A stretch of DNA of 64,000 nucleotides, taken from Streptomyces xylophagus. Lineage in GTDB: Bacteria; Actinomycetota; Actinomycetes; Streptomycetales; Streptomycetaceae. The stretch lies in contig NZ_JNWO01000019.1 of NCBI RefSeq assembly GCF_000716435.1, forward strand, positions 216,218-280,217, in the 5' to 3' direction. Both the position numbers and the translations under genes were made by a program. The notes beneath the pieces were generated by a model. The model was not told where the DNA came from. It searched no databases and worked only from the letters and a program-made list of their open reading frames with translations. This document shows, in pieces, positions 44,522-53,655 of the stretch; positions within the stretch are counted from its first letter, which is position 1; each line of letters begins with the position of its first letter.

Positions 44522-45187
44522 GTGACTTTCCAGCGGGCGCGAACCGAAGAGCAGCGGGCGATCCGCCGGCGGGCGATCCTCGACGGGGCGTCGGCGATGC
44601 TCGACGAGATGCCCGTGGCCGCGGTCACCCTGAACGAGCTCAGCCGCCGGGTGGGCCTGGCGAAGCCGAACGTGCTGCGCTACTTCGAGTCCCGCGAGGC
44701 GGTGCTGCTGGAACTGCTGGACCAGTTCCTGCAGGAGTGGCTGACGGGACTGGCGGGCGAGTTGGCCGCCGGCGTCGACGAAGATCTGCCCATGGCCGAG
44801 CGGGCGGCGGCGGTGGCCGAGATCCTCAGCCGCTCACTCTCCGGCCGGGTGGTGCTGTGCGACCTCTTCGGCGCACAGGGCGGCGTCCTGGAACACAACG
44901 TCTCCGTCGAGGTCGTAGCACGCTACAAGCGCGCCTCCCTGGACCGCCTGGCGACCATGACCGCCCTGCTCCAGAAGTGCCTGCCGGAGCTGGGCGAGAA
45001 CGCGACGCTGTTCAGCCTGCGGACCATGGTCATGGCCGGCGCGCTGTCGGCGTACAGCACACCCCCGCCCAGCCTGCAGGCGGCCTACCGGGCCGAACCC
45101 GACCTGGCCCGCCTCCACCTGGAACTGAAGGACTCCCTGAAGCTGGCCCTGACCGCAACCCTCCTGGGCGTGCTGCCCCGCCGCTGA
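44522..45187 (+). CDS. TetR-family regulator of the adjacent dehydrogenase
   Basis: Repressor of 221 aa with HTH in LNELSRRVGLAKPNVLRYF and a C-terminal domain as in the YcnC/TetR_C-like group. TAGGCT (44509-44514) ends seven bases before GTG 44522, so this leaderless start is chosen over GTG 44516. It probably binds the ACGTACC-GGTACGT palindromes in the intergenic region and so controls itself and the SDR. The inducer is unknown. Confidence 0.85.
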   Translation: MTFQRARTEEQRAIRRRAILDGASAMLDEMPVAAVTLNELSRRVGLAKPNVLRYFESREAVLLELLDQFLQEWLTGLAGELAAGVDEDLPMAERAAAVAEILSRSLSGRVVLCDLFGAQGGVLEHNVSVEVVARYKRASLDRLATMTALLQKCLPELGENATLFSLRTMVMAGALSAYSTPPPSLQAAYRAEPDLARLHLELKDSLKLALTATLLGVLPRR

Positions 45188-45230
45188 CCAGCGGTGCACT
45201 GGACAGGCCGGAACCTCAGTTTTTCTCGCG

Positions 45231-45284
45231 CTTGCTGCATCTGTGATTTGCGGATCGCTGCAAGAAACTTGCGTCAGCTTGCGT
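45231..45284 (+). promoter_or_regulatory. CTTGC/GCAAG operator-like cluster before the glucanase genes
   Basis: GCAAG-AAA-CTTGC (45260-45272) is a perfect inverted repeat. CTTGCGT occurs at 45268-45274 and again at 45278-45284 as a 10-base-spaced direct repeat, and CTTGC also at 45231-45235. The layout resembles LacI-family sites such as those of MalR in Streptomyces (from memory). No regulator gene for it is in the window. Confidence 0.45.
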
Positions 45285-45380
45285 GAATAATTCTTTGCTT
45301 CGTCGGAATCTAGCGGGGTCGATGCGTGCTCTGTACGTTCGGGGCGCCGGTTTCCCCCCCACTCCGCGAAGGAGCATCAG

Positions 45381-47789
45381 ATGCTGACGATCCCGAGACC
45401 CCGGCGACTGGCGGTGGCCGTCGTCGCCGCGGTCGGCGCGCTGTGCGTGTCCGTCTTACCGGCCGCCGCACAGGAGCCGTCGCCTACCAAGGAGGCGGTG
45501 AGCCCGGCGGTCGGTGCGGCCACGTCCTTCTCGGTGTACGAGGCCGAGGCCGGAACGCCCGGCGGTGGTGCGGCCGTTCGGTCGCTGACCTCCGCGCCGA
45601 CGACGCAGTACTCGAGCGCGGCCCTGGAGGCCTCGGGCCATTCGTACGTCCACCTGGACGGCACCGGCCAGTCCGTGCAGTGGACGAACGCCACCGGGCA
45701 GCCGATCTCCTTCCTCAACGTCCGCGCCGGCATTCCGGATTCGGCGTCCGGCGGTGGTGTCACCGGGACGCTGGACCTGTACGTCGACGGGGTGTTCCGG
45801 CAGGCGCTGGACCTCAACTCGAAGCAGAGCTGGGTGTACGAGGGCAACGGCAACTACAACACGAGCGACAACCAGAACCCGGCCGACGGCGACCCGAGGG
45901 TCTTCTGGGACGAGTCGCACACCTTCGTCACCGGGGCCCCGATCCCGGCGGGCGCCACGTTCTCGCTGCGGAAGGACTCCGACAACAGCGCGTCCTTCTA
46001 CGACGTGGACTCCGTCGACGTGGAGAACCCGCCGGCGCCGCGCACGCAGCCCGCGGACTCCATCTCGATCACGAGTTGCGGCGCGGTGGCGGACGACAAC
46101 CCGACCAACGGCGCCGCCGACAGCCAGTCGGTGGACAGCCGGGCCGCCATCCAGAGCTGCATCGACCAGGCCCAGCAGCAGGGCAGGACCCTGTGGATTC
46201 CGCAGGGCACCTTCTATGTGAAGGGCACCGCGGGGCTGGACGCACAGGGGATCACCATCGCGGGCGCGGGGCTCTGGTACAGCACGATCTACCGTGACGT
46301 ACCCGTCCCCAACTCCACCCCGCTGGCAGCCCTGTTCGACCTGACCTCCTGCACGGTGCGTGACTTCCACATCGACGCCAACGCGGTTAGCCGGAGCACC
46401 GTCGGCGGGGACGGCGGCGCGATGGACACCACCGGTACCGACTGGCTGGCCGACGGCATCTGGACCCAGCACACCATGTCGGGCTTCTGGGCCTCCGGCA
46501 CCGGCGGGACGGTGAAGAACAGCAGGCTGACGTCGGTCTGGGCGGACGGGATCAACGTCAACAACGTGTCGCTGGGCGCGGACACGGGCAACGACCTGAC
46601 GGTCACCAACAACTTCGTCCGGGGCACCGGGGACGACGCGATCGCCATCAACTCGGTGAACTACAACACCAACGGCGACGGTTCGAAGACCTACTACAAC
46701 CCGATGACGAATGTCACCGTCAGCGACAACACCTCGATCGCACCCTGGGGCGGCAAGGGCGTCGGGATCTACGGCGGCAGCGGCCACCAGGTCAAGGACA
46801 ACTACATCAGCGACACGGCCCGTTACATCGGTCTGGGCGCCGGACGCTTCGGTGTCAACGGCAGCGACCTGCTGTCCGCGACCGTGACCGGCAACACCGT
46901 GGTCCGCTCCGGCGGCAACGCCTACAGCCAGGGTCAACCCGCCCTGCACATCGGCAACGGCGGCGACGGACAGAACACCGGGACCGTCGACAAGGTCACG
47001 GTGACCGGCAACACCGTCACCGACTCCCTCTACGACGGGATCGGCTTCTCCACCTCGACCAACACCCTGCTCCAGGACAACACGGTCAACGACCCCGGCC
47101 GCAACGGCATCGTGATCTCGCCGCCGTTCTACCCCGCGCCCACCGGCTCCGCGACGATCACCGGCAACACGGTCACCGGACTCGACCCCGGCACCTCGGC
47201 CTTCGTCAACAACTCCACCGGTTTCACCGCCAAGTTGAGCGACAACCACTGGCCGCCGCCCGCTCCCGAGGGCCCCTACGGGGGCACCCCGGCCGCCGTG
47301 CCTGGAACGGTCCAGGCGGAGGACTACGACACCGGCGGTCAGGGCGTCGCGTACAACGTCACCTCTGTCAACGGCAACGCCAACTCCTACCGGGCCGACG
47401 GCGTCGACCTCGACAACACCTCGGACACAGGGGGCGGTCACAACCTGGGTTGGACCGGTCCAGGGCAGTGGTTCCGCTACACGGTCGACGTCGCCGCGGC
47501 CGGTACCTACACCCTCGACCTCCGTGTCGCCGCGCCCTCCGCAGTGGCAGGCGCGCTGCACCTGTCGGACGCCTCCGGCACGAACCTCACCGGCCCCGTC
47601 GACCTGCCCGCCACCGGCGACTGGCAGACCTGGTCCACCGTGACCACCCACGTGACCCTGCCCGCCGGCCGGCAGGTTCTGACGCTCGACCAGGACACCG
47701 GCGGCTGGAACATCAACTACCTGAACTTCGCCGCGAGTTCGGACACCCCCGGCACCGCCGCCACCACCTTGAAGTCATCGGCCACCTGA
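45381..47789 (+). CDS. Secreted GH87-like beta-helix glucanase with C-terminal CBM6
   Basis: Large exported polysaccharide hydrolase, 802 aa. The signal peptide ends at PAAAQE. An N-terminal beta-sandwich (about 57-215) precedes a right-handed parallel beta-helix (about 225-620), followed by a CBM6-type module (about 642-785; VQAEDYDTGG, WTGPGQWFRYTV). Candidate catalytic Asp residues are D389 (WADGINVNN) and D418-D419 (GTGDDAIAIN), the spacing being longer than in the paralogue. The fold and layout suggest GH87 alpha-1,3-glucanase (mycodextranase) or a related GH28-like enzyme. ATG 45381 has GAAGGAG upstream. Substrate is inferred. Confidence 0.78.
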   Translation: MLTIPRPRRLAVAVVAAVGALCVSVLPAAAQEPSPTKEAVSPAVGAATSFSVYEAEAGTPGGGAAVRSLTSAPTTQYSSAALEASGHSYVHLDGTGQSVQWTNATGQPISFLNVRAGIPDSASGGGVTGTLDLYVDGVFRQALDLNSKQSWVYEGNGNYNTSDNQNPADGDPRVFWDESHTFVTGAPIPAGATFSLRKDSDNSASFYDVDSVDVENPPAPRTQPADSISITSCGAVADDNPTNGAADSQSVDSRAAIQSCIDQAQQQGRTLWIPQGTFYVKGTAGLDAQGITIAGAGLWYSTIYRDVPVPNSTPLAALFDLTSCTVRDFHIDANAVSRSTVGGDGGAMDTTGTDWLADGIWTQHTMSGFWASGTGGTVKNSRLTSVWADGINVNNVSLGADTGNDLTVTNNFVRGTGDDAIAINSVNYNTNGDGSKTYYNPMTNVTVSDNTSIAPWGGKGVGIYGGSGHQVKDNYISDTARYIGLGAGRFGVNGSDLLSATVTGNTVVRSGGNAYSQGQPALHIGNGGDGQNTGTVDKVTVTGNTVTDSLYDGIGFSTSTNTLLQDNTVNDPGRNGIVISPPFYPAPTGSATITGNTVTGLDPGTSAFVNNSTGFTAKLSDNHWPPPAPEGPYGGTPAAVPGTVQAEDYDTGGQGVAYNVTSVNGNANSYRADGVDLDNTSDTGGGHNLGWTGPGQWFRYTVDVAAAGTYTLDLRVAAPSAVAGALHLSDASGTNLTGPVDLPATGDWQTWSTVTTHVTLPAGRQVLTLDQDTGGWNINYLNFAASSDTPGTAATTLKSSAT

Positions 47790-47810
47790 CCCCTGACCCC
47801 ACCCTCCCCA

Positions 47811-47843
47811 CGGTGCCGCCGGACCCTTCGTCCGGCGGCACCG
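47811..47843 (+). terminator. 14-bp hairpin after the first glucanase
   Basis: CGGTGCCGCCGGAC (47811-47824) and its complement (47830-47843) with loop ccttc. The same stem sequence recurs after the next gene at 51605. Confidence 0.75.
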
Positions 47844-47850
47844 GCATATG

Positions 47851-47888
47851 CGCGGCCCGCATGAGATCTTGCGGGTCGCGTTTTTGTT
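47851..47888 (+). terminator. Canonical rho-independent terminator with U-tract
   Basis: CGCGGCCCGCA (47851-47861) pairs with TGCGGGTCGCG (47870-47880), with one G-T wobble, followed at once by tttttgttt. A classic U-tract terminator is uncommon in Streptomyces. Confidence 0.85.
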
Positions 47889-48033
47889 TGTTGCAGAGTT
47901 CTGTCTAGTTATTGCGTGATCATGTCTATGACATTACGGTCCCCCATGCATCGTCACCAATCCCCCGTCTCCCTCCCCTCCCTGGCGATGCCCGCGGAAC
48001 AGTTGCGGCATTTCGTGATCAAAGGAGTGGCAC

Positions 48034-51000
48034 GTGTTCCATTCCATCCGAGAACTGAGACGAGCCCTTGTCTGGGCGGTCAGCACCGCGATGCTGGCCG
48101 CCGTAGGCGTCTTCGCCCTGGCCGCTCCAGCCGCCTGGGCGGCGTCCACCGCCACCGGCGGCAGCGGCGCGAGCCTTCCGTACGTCGAGGTGCAGGCGGA
48201 GAACTCCGCCAACAACGGCACGAACATCGGCCCGAGTTACGCCCAGGGCCAGCTCGCCGACGAGGCGTCGTACCGCAAGGCGACGACGCTCCAGGGCACC
48301 GGCCAGTACGTCACGTTCACCACGCCGGTGGCGACCAACTCGATCAACTTCCGGTACAGCATCCCCGACACCTCGGGTGGCTCGGTCTACACCGCCGCGC
48401 TGTCGCTGTACGTCAACGGCGTCAAGCAGCCCGACTTCACCCTGACCAACGCCTACAGCTGGTACTACGGCAGCTACCCGTTCACCAACACGCCGGGCAG
48501 CAACCCGCACCACTTCTACGACGAGGCCCACCGCCTGTTCTCCACCACGTATCCGGCCGGAACGACCTTCAAGTTCCAGGTCGACGCGGGCGACACCGCC
48601 TCCTCGTACACGATCGACTTCGCCGACTTCGAGCAGGTCGGCGCCGCGCTGACCGCCCCCTCCGGGTCGGTGTCGGTGACCAGCAAGGGCGCCGACGCGA
48701 CTGGTGTGGCCGACGCGACCAGCGCGTTCAACGCCGCGATCAGCTCGGCGGGCCCCGGCGGCACAGTGTGGATCCCGCCGGGCACCTTCAACATCCCCGG
48801 TCACATCAGCGTCAACAACGTCACGATCGCCGGCGCCGGCATGTGGTACTCGACCGTCGTCGGCACGGCCCCCGGCTTCTACGGCAACTCGGCGCCCAAC
48901 GCGAGCACCGGTGTGCGCCTGCAGAACTTCGCGATCTTCGGCAATGTGCAGGAACGCGACGACAGCGCGCAGGTCAACGGCATCGGCGGCGCGATGAGCG
49001 ACTCGACCGTGTCCAACCTGTGGATCGACCACATGAAGGTCGGCGCCTGGATGGACGGGCCGATGGACGGGCTGACGTTCACCGGCATGCGCATCCGGGA
49101 CACCACCGCCGACGGCATCAACTTCCACGGCGGCGTCACCAACTCGAAGGTGACCAACAGCGACATCCGCAACACCGGCGACGACGGCGTCGCCACCTGG
49201 GCGGACTCCGGCATCGGCGCCGACGCCAACGACACGATCTCCAACAACACCGTGTCCCTGCAGATCCTCGCCAACGCCATCGCGATCTACGGCGGCCACG
49301 ACAACACCGTCAGCGGCAACCGGGTCGTGGACACCGGCCTCGCCCAGGGCGGCGGCATCCACGTGGGGCAGCGCTTCACGTCGACGCCGGTCGGCACCAC
49401 CACGATCTCCGACAACACCATGATCCGGGCCGGCAGTCTCGACCCCAACTGGCAGTTCGGCGTAGGGGCGTTGTGGTTCGACGGCAGCCAGGGCGCGATC
49501 ACCGGCCCCATCAACGTCACCAACGCGCTGATCCAGCAGAGCCCGTACGAAGCCGTCCAGTGGGTCGAGGGCACCATCAGCGGCGTCAACCTCAACAACG
49601 TCACCATCGCCGGCACCGGCACCTTCGCCCTCCAGGAACAGACCGGCGGCGCCGCCAAGTTCACCAACGTCACGGCCACCGGCGTCGGTTACTCGTCCCC
49701 GGTCTACAACTGCTCGGGCGGCAACTTCGTCGTCACCGACGGCGGCGGCAACTCCGGCATCAGCGGCACGCCGTACTGCGGCGGTTGGCCGACTCCGGTC
49801 TTCCCGCCCTACCCGCCCGAGGGCGTGACGGCCACCCCCGGCGCGCTCAACTTCGGTTCCGTGGCGACCGGTTCGACGAGCGCCGCGCAGACCGTGACGG
49901 TCTCCAACCCGACCAACAGCGTCGCGTCCGTCTCGTCGATCTCCACCAGCGGCGACTACTCCCAGACCAACACCTGCGGTTCGTCGATCGCGGCGAACGG
50001 CTCCTGCACCGTCAGCGTGAAGTTCGCGCCGACGGCGACCGGCAGCCGTAGCGGATCCCTGACCGTGAACGCGGGCGGGATCACCAACACGGTCAGCCTC
50101 TCCGGTACCGGCACCGCGCCGGGCCCGGTGCTGAACACCGATCCGGGGAGCCTGTCCTTCGCCGGTACGGTGGTCGGCTCCTCGGCCACCGCGCAGACGG
50201 TGACGGTGACCAACTCCGGTACGGCGTCGGCGACCGTCTCGGCCGTCGCGGCGACCGGTGACTTCAGCCAGACCAACAACTGCTCCACCCTCGCGGTCGG
50301 CGCGTCCTGCACGGTCAACGTCGGCTTCAAGCCCACCGCGGGCGGAGCGCGTGCGGGCAACCTGACCGTCACCAGCAACGCCAACAACAGCCCGACCACC
50401 GTCGCCCTCACCGGCACCGGTATCGACAGCACCACGAACATCGCCGCCGGGCGGCCGGCGTCGGCGAGTTCGAGCAGCAGCCCGTACGTCGCCTCGAACC
50501 TCACCGACACGGACGCGTCGACGTACTGGGAAGGCACGCTCGGTTCGTTCCCGCAGTGGGCCCAGGTCGACCTAGGCCAGAACTACGGCGTCGGCAAGGT
50601 CGTGCTCAAACTCCCGCCGGCGACGGCGTGGTCGACGCGCACGCAGACCCTGTCGGTGCAGGGCTCCACGGACGGCTCCAGCTTCTCCACGATCAAGGCC
50701 TCGGCGGGCTACACCTTCGACCCGAGCGCCAACAACAACACGGTGACCATCACGTTCAGTTCCGCCACGGCGCGCTACGTGCGGGTGAACATCACCGCCA
50801 ACACCGGCTGGAACGCGGCCCAGTTGTCGGACTTCGAGGTGTTCCCCAGTGACGGCGGCTCGTCACCGGCGACCCTGTCGGCAAGCCCGGCGTCGTTGAC
50901 GTATCCCACCCAGGCGCTCAACACCGCCAGCAGCGCGCAGACGGTCACGGTGACCAACACCGGTACCGCCGCCGCGACCGTCTCCGGCATCACCGCCACG

Positions 51001-51594
51001 GGCGACTTCGCGCAGACCAACACCTGCGGGTCGTCGATCGCGGCGAACGCCTCCTGCACGGTTGCCGTCACGTTCACACCCACCGCCTCCGGCACCCGCA
51101 CCGGCGATCTCAGCATCGCCAGCAACGCGTCGAACGGCACGACCACGGTCGCGCTGACCGGTACCGGCGCCGGCACGGTGAGCAGGAACCTGGCGGCCGG
51201 CGCGGCCACCACCGAGTCCAGCCACACCGACGTCTACCCGTCGTCGAACGTGACGGACGGGAACCAGGGCACCTACTGGGAGAGCGCCAACAACGCCTTC
51301 CCGCAGTGGGTCCAGGTCGACCTCGGTTCGGCGCAGAGCGCGAGCCGCGTCGTCCTCCAGCTCCCCGCGACCTGGGGCGCCCGCAACCAGACGCTGACCC
51401 TCTCGGGCAGCACCGACGGCTCGACCTTCACCACCCTCAAGTCGTCGGCCACGTACACCTTCGACCCCACCACCAACAACACGGTGACCATCTCGTTCAC
51501 CGCGACCACCCAGCGATTCCTCCGGGTGAACATCACCGCCAACACCGGCTGGCCGGCCGGCCAGATCTCCGAGTTCCAGGTCTGGAACACCTGA
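48034..51594 (+). CDS. Secreted multidomain GH87-like glucanase with discoidin modules
   Basis: Exported protein of 1186 aa. Signal peptide to about residue 40 (ending PAAWAAST). An N-terminal beta-sandwich (about 45-205) precedes a beta-helix (about 215-590) with candidate catalytic D360 (DGINFHG) and D383-D384 (NTGDDGVATW). The 23/24-residue spacing equals that reported for GH87 alpha-1,3-glucanases. Then come two anchor-D/HYDIN-like Ig modules (about 597-700, 700-800), a F5/8-type C (CBM32-like) domain (about 800-940), a third Ig module (946-1048) and a final F5/8C (1050-1186). GTG 48034 has AAAGGAG. Probable substrate: alpha-1,3-glucan. Confidence 0.8.
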   Translation: MFHSIRELRRALVWAVSTAMLAAVGVFALAAPAAWAASTATGGSGASLPYVEVQAENSANNGTNIGPSYAQGQLADEASYRKATTLQGTGQYVTFTTPVATNSINFRYSIPDTSGGSVYTAALSLYVNGVKQPDFTLTNAYSWYYGSYPFTNTPGSNPHHFYDEAHRLFSTTYPAGTTFKFQVDAGDTASSYTIDFADFEQVGAALTAPSGSVSVTSKGADATGVADATSAFNAAISSAGPGGTVWIPPGTFNIPGHISVNNVTIAGAGMWYSTVVGTAPGFYGNSAPNASTGVRLQNFAIFGNVQERDDSAQVNGIGGAMSDSTVSNLWIDHMKVGAWMDGPMDGLTFTGMRIRDTTADGINFHGGVTNSKVTNSDIRNTGDDGVATWADSGIGADANDTISNNTVSLQILANAIAIYGGHDNTVSGNRVVDTGLAQGGGIHVGQRFTSTPVGTTTISDNTMIRAGSLDPNWQFGVGALWFDGSQGAITGPINVTNALIQQSPYEAVQWVEGTISGVNLNNVTIAGTGTFALQEQTGGAAKFTNVTATGVGYSSPVYNCSGGNFVVTDGGGNSGISGTPYCGGWPTPVFPPYPPEGVTATPGALNFGSVATGSTSAAQTVTVSNPTNSVASVSSISTSGDYSQTNTCGSSIAANGSCTVSVKFAPTATGSRSGSLTVNAGGITNTVSLSGTGTAPGPVLNTDPGSLSFAGTVVGSSATAQTVTVTNSGTASATVSAVAATGDFSQTNNCSTLAVGASCTVNVGFKPTAGGARAGNLTVTSNANNSPTTVALTGTGIDSTTNIAAGRPASASSSSSPYVASNLTDTDASTYWEGTLGSFPQWAQVDLGQNYGVGKVVLKLPPATAWSTRTQTLSVQGSTDGSSFSTIKASAGYTFDPSANNNTVTITFSSATARYVRVNITANTGWNAAQLSDFEVFPSDGGSSPATLSASPASLTYPTQALNTASSAQTVTVTNTGTAAATVSGITATGDFAQTNTCGSSIAANASCTVAVTFTPTASGTRTGDLSIASNASNGTTTVALTGTGAGTVSRNLAAGAATTESSHTDVYPSSNVTDGNQGTYWESANNAFPQWVQVDLGSAQSASRVVLQLPATWGARNQTLTLSGSTDGSTFTTLKSSATYTFDPTTNNTVTISFTATTQRFLRVNITANTGWPAGQISEFQVWNT

Positions 51595-51604
51595 CCTGAC
51601 CTGA

Positions 51605-51640
51605 CGGTGCCGCCGGGCGCGGGCGCGTCCGGCGGCACCG
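51605..51640 (+). terminator. 12-bp hairpin between glucanase and GH71-like genes
   Basis: CGGTGCCGCCGG (51605-51616) and CCGGCGGCACCG (51629-51640), 12-base loop. It shares its stem with 47811-47843, pointing to duplication of a gene-end cassette. Confidence 0.7.
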
Positions 51641-51659
51641 ACCACCGAGAGGAGTCGAG

Positions 51660-53624
51660 ATGGGTGTCACACGCAGAGTCTTCTTGAGAGCCGCGATCGC
51701 GGCCACCGCGGTGGGAGCGTCGGAGACCGTACTCTCTCCGACCGCGTCTGCCGCGAGTTCGCCGGGCGACGTCGTCGGCAAGATCACCGTCGGCTACCAG
51801 GGCTGGTTCGCCTGTATCGGCGACGGCGCGCCCATCAACGGCTGGTGGCACTGGACCCAGAACTGGAGCCAGCCGCCGTCCCCGACCAACACCGGCATCA
51901 GCTGCTGGCCCGACGTGCGCGAATTCACCAACACCTACCAGACGTCGTACGCCGCCCTCGGCAACGGCCAGCCCGCCAAGCTGTTCTCCTCCTACGACCA
52001 GCAGACGGTGAACACCCACTTCCTCTGGATGCAGCAGAACAACATCGACACCGCCGCGCTCCAGCGCTTCAACCCCACCGGCGGCGAGGGCCCCACCCGC
52101 GACGCCATGGCGACCAAGGTGCGCAGCGCCGCCGAGTCGTACGGGCGGAAGTTCTACATCATGTACGACGTCTCCAACTGGACGAACATGCAGTCCGAGA
52201 TCAAGACGGACTGGACGAACAAGATGTCCGCGCACACGGCGAGTTCGGCCTACGCGAAGCAGAACGGCAAGCCGGTGGTCTGTATTTGGGGCTTCGGCTT
52301 CAACGATCCCAACCATCCCTTCACCCCCGACGCCTGTCTCGACGTCGTCAACTGGTTCAAGGGGCAGGGGTGTTACGTCATCGGTGGCGTCCCGCGCGAA
52401 TGGCGAACGGGCACCGGGGGCTCGCAGCCCGGCTTCCTGGGCGTCTACCACGCGTTCAACATGATCTCGCCGTGGATGGTCGGCGCCATCGGCAACGTCA
52501 CCGAGGCCGACAACGCGTACAGCACGTACACCGTCCCCGACCAGGCCGACTGCAACGCAAACGGCATCGACTTCCAGCCCTGCGTCCTGCCCGGCGACGT
52601 CTCCGGCCGGCAGCGCGCGCACGGCGACTTCATGTGGCGGCAGTTCTACAACATGGTGCGGGCCGGGGTGCAGGGCATCTACATCTCGATGTTCGACGAG
52701 TACAACGAGGGCAACCAGATCGCCAAGACCGCCGAGACCCAGGCCTGGGTGCCCACCAACTCCGGGTTCCTCGCCCTCGACGAGGACGGCACCGCCTGCT
52801 CGTCCGACTACTACCTGCGCCTGACCGGCGACGGCGGCCGCATGCTCAAGGGCCAGCTCGCGCTGACCGCAACTCGCCCCACCCAGCCGGTGGTTCCCAC
52901 CGGCGGTGACACCACACCGCCCGCCGCGCCCGGTGCGCTGACCGTCTCCGGGCACACCAGCGACTCCGTCTCGCTGGCCTGGAACACGTCCACCGACAAC
53001 GTCGGTGTCACCGGCTACCGGATCCTCCAGGTGTCCGGCTCGACCAGCACCCAGGTGGGCACGACGGGCTCAACGTCCTTCACCGTCACCGGACTTGGCG
53101 CGTCCACCGCTTACACCTTCGACGTCATCGCCTACGACGGGGCGGGCAACGTGTCCCAGCCCTCCAACCAGGTCACCGTCACCACCGACCCCCCGTCCAG
53201 CACCACCAACCTCGCGCTCCACCGCCCCACTTCGGAGAGCAGCCACACCCAGGTCTACGGCTCGGGCAACGCGACCGACGGCGACACGAACACCTACTGG
53301 GAGTCAGCCAACAACGCCTTCCCGCAGTGGATCCAGGTCGACCTGGGCGCCGCGACCGCCGTCAAGCGGATCGTCCTCCACCTTCCCCCGGCGACCGCCT
53401 GGGCCACCCGTACCCAGACGATCACCGTCCAGGGCGGCACGGACGCCGGCACCTCCACCCAACTCCTCGCCCCGGCGGGCTACACCTTCGACCCGGCGAC
53501 CGGCAACGCCGCGACCCTCACGCTCCCCTCCACCGTCACCACCCGCTATGTACGACTCACCTTCACCGCCAACACCGGCTGGCCGGCCGGGCAGGTCTCG
53601 GAGTTCCAGGTCTTCGGCGCCTGA
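51660..53624 (+). CDS. Secreted GH71/GH99-like glycosidase with FN3 and discoidin domains
   Basis: Exported protein of 654 aa. A Tat-type signal (TRRVFLRAAIAATA) ends at TASAASS. The catalytic region (about 33-400) begins GYQGWFACIGDGAPINGWWHW and includes MYDVSNW and GIYISMFDEYNEGNQ, matching GH71/99-like TIM barrels; GH71 includes fungal alpha-1,3-glucanases. An FN3 domain (about 416-505) and a C-terminal F5/8C domain (about 514-654) follow. The latter is closely similar to the last domain of the neighbour. ATG 51660 has GAGAGGAG. An alpha-1,3-glucan-degrading role with the two upstream genes is inferred. Confidence 0.8.
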   Translation: MGVTRRVFLRAAIAATAVGASETVLSPTASAASSPGDVVGKITVGYQGWFACIGDGAPINGWWHWTQNWSQPPSPTNTGISCWPDVREFTNTYQTSYAALGNGQPAKLFSSYDQQTVNTHFLWMQQNNIDTAALQRFNPTGGEGPTRDAMATKVRSAAESYGRKFYIMYDVSNWTNMQSEIKTDWTNKMSAHTASSAYAKQNGKPVVCIWGFGFNDPNHPFTPDACLDVVNWFKGQGCYVIGGVPREWRTGTGGSQPGFLGVYHAFNMISPWMVGAIGNVTEADNAYSTYTVPDQADCNANGIDFQPCVLPGDVSGRQRAHGDFMWRQFYNMVRAGVQGIYISMFDEYNEGNQIAKTAETQAWVPTNSGFLALDEDGTACSSDYYLRLTGDGGRMLKGQLALTATRPTQPVVPTGGDTTPPAAPGALTVSGHTSDSVSLAWNTSTDNVGVTGYRILQVSGSTSTQVGTTGSTSFTVTGLGASTAYTFDVIAYDGAGNVSQPSNQVTVTTDPPSSTTNLALHRPTSESSHTQVYGSGNATDGDTNTYWESANNAFPQWIQVDLGAATAVKRIVLHLPPATAWATRTQTITVQGGTDAGTSTQLLAPAGYTFDPATGNAATLTLPSTVTTRYVRLTFTANTGWPAGQVSEFQVFGA

Positions 53625-53655
53625 CGAGCCGTGGGCCCCTGACGGCCGTAGCTCC

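Noticed and set aside
45456..47651. 731-codon minus-strand frame across the first glucanase
   Set aside because: Antisense shadow rich in Val/Gly/Asp/Arg, no recognised domain.
47922..47934. ATGTC-TAT-GACAT inverted repeat before the second glucanase
   Set aside because: Only 5-bp arms; could be an operator but not distinguishable from chance in an AT-rich patch.
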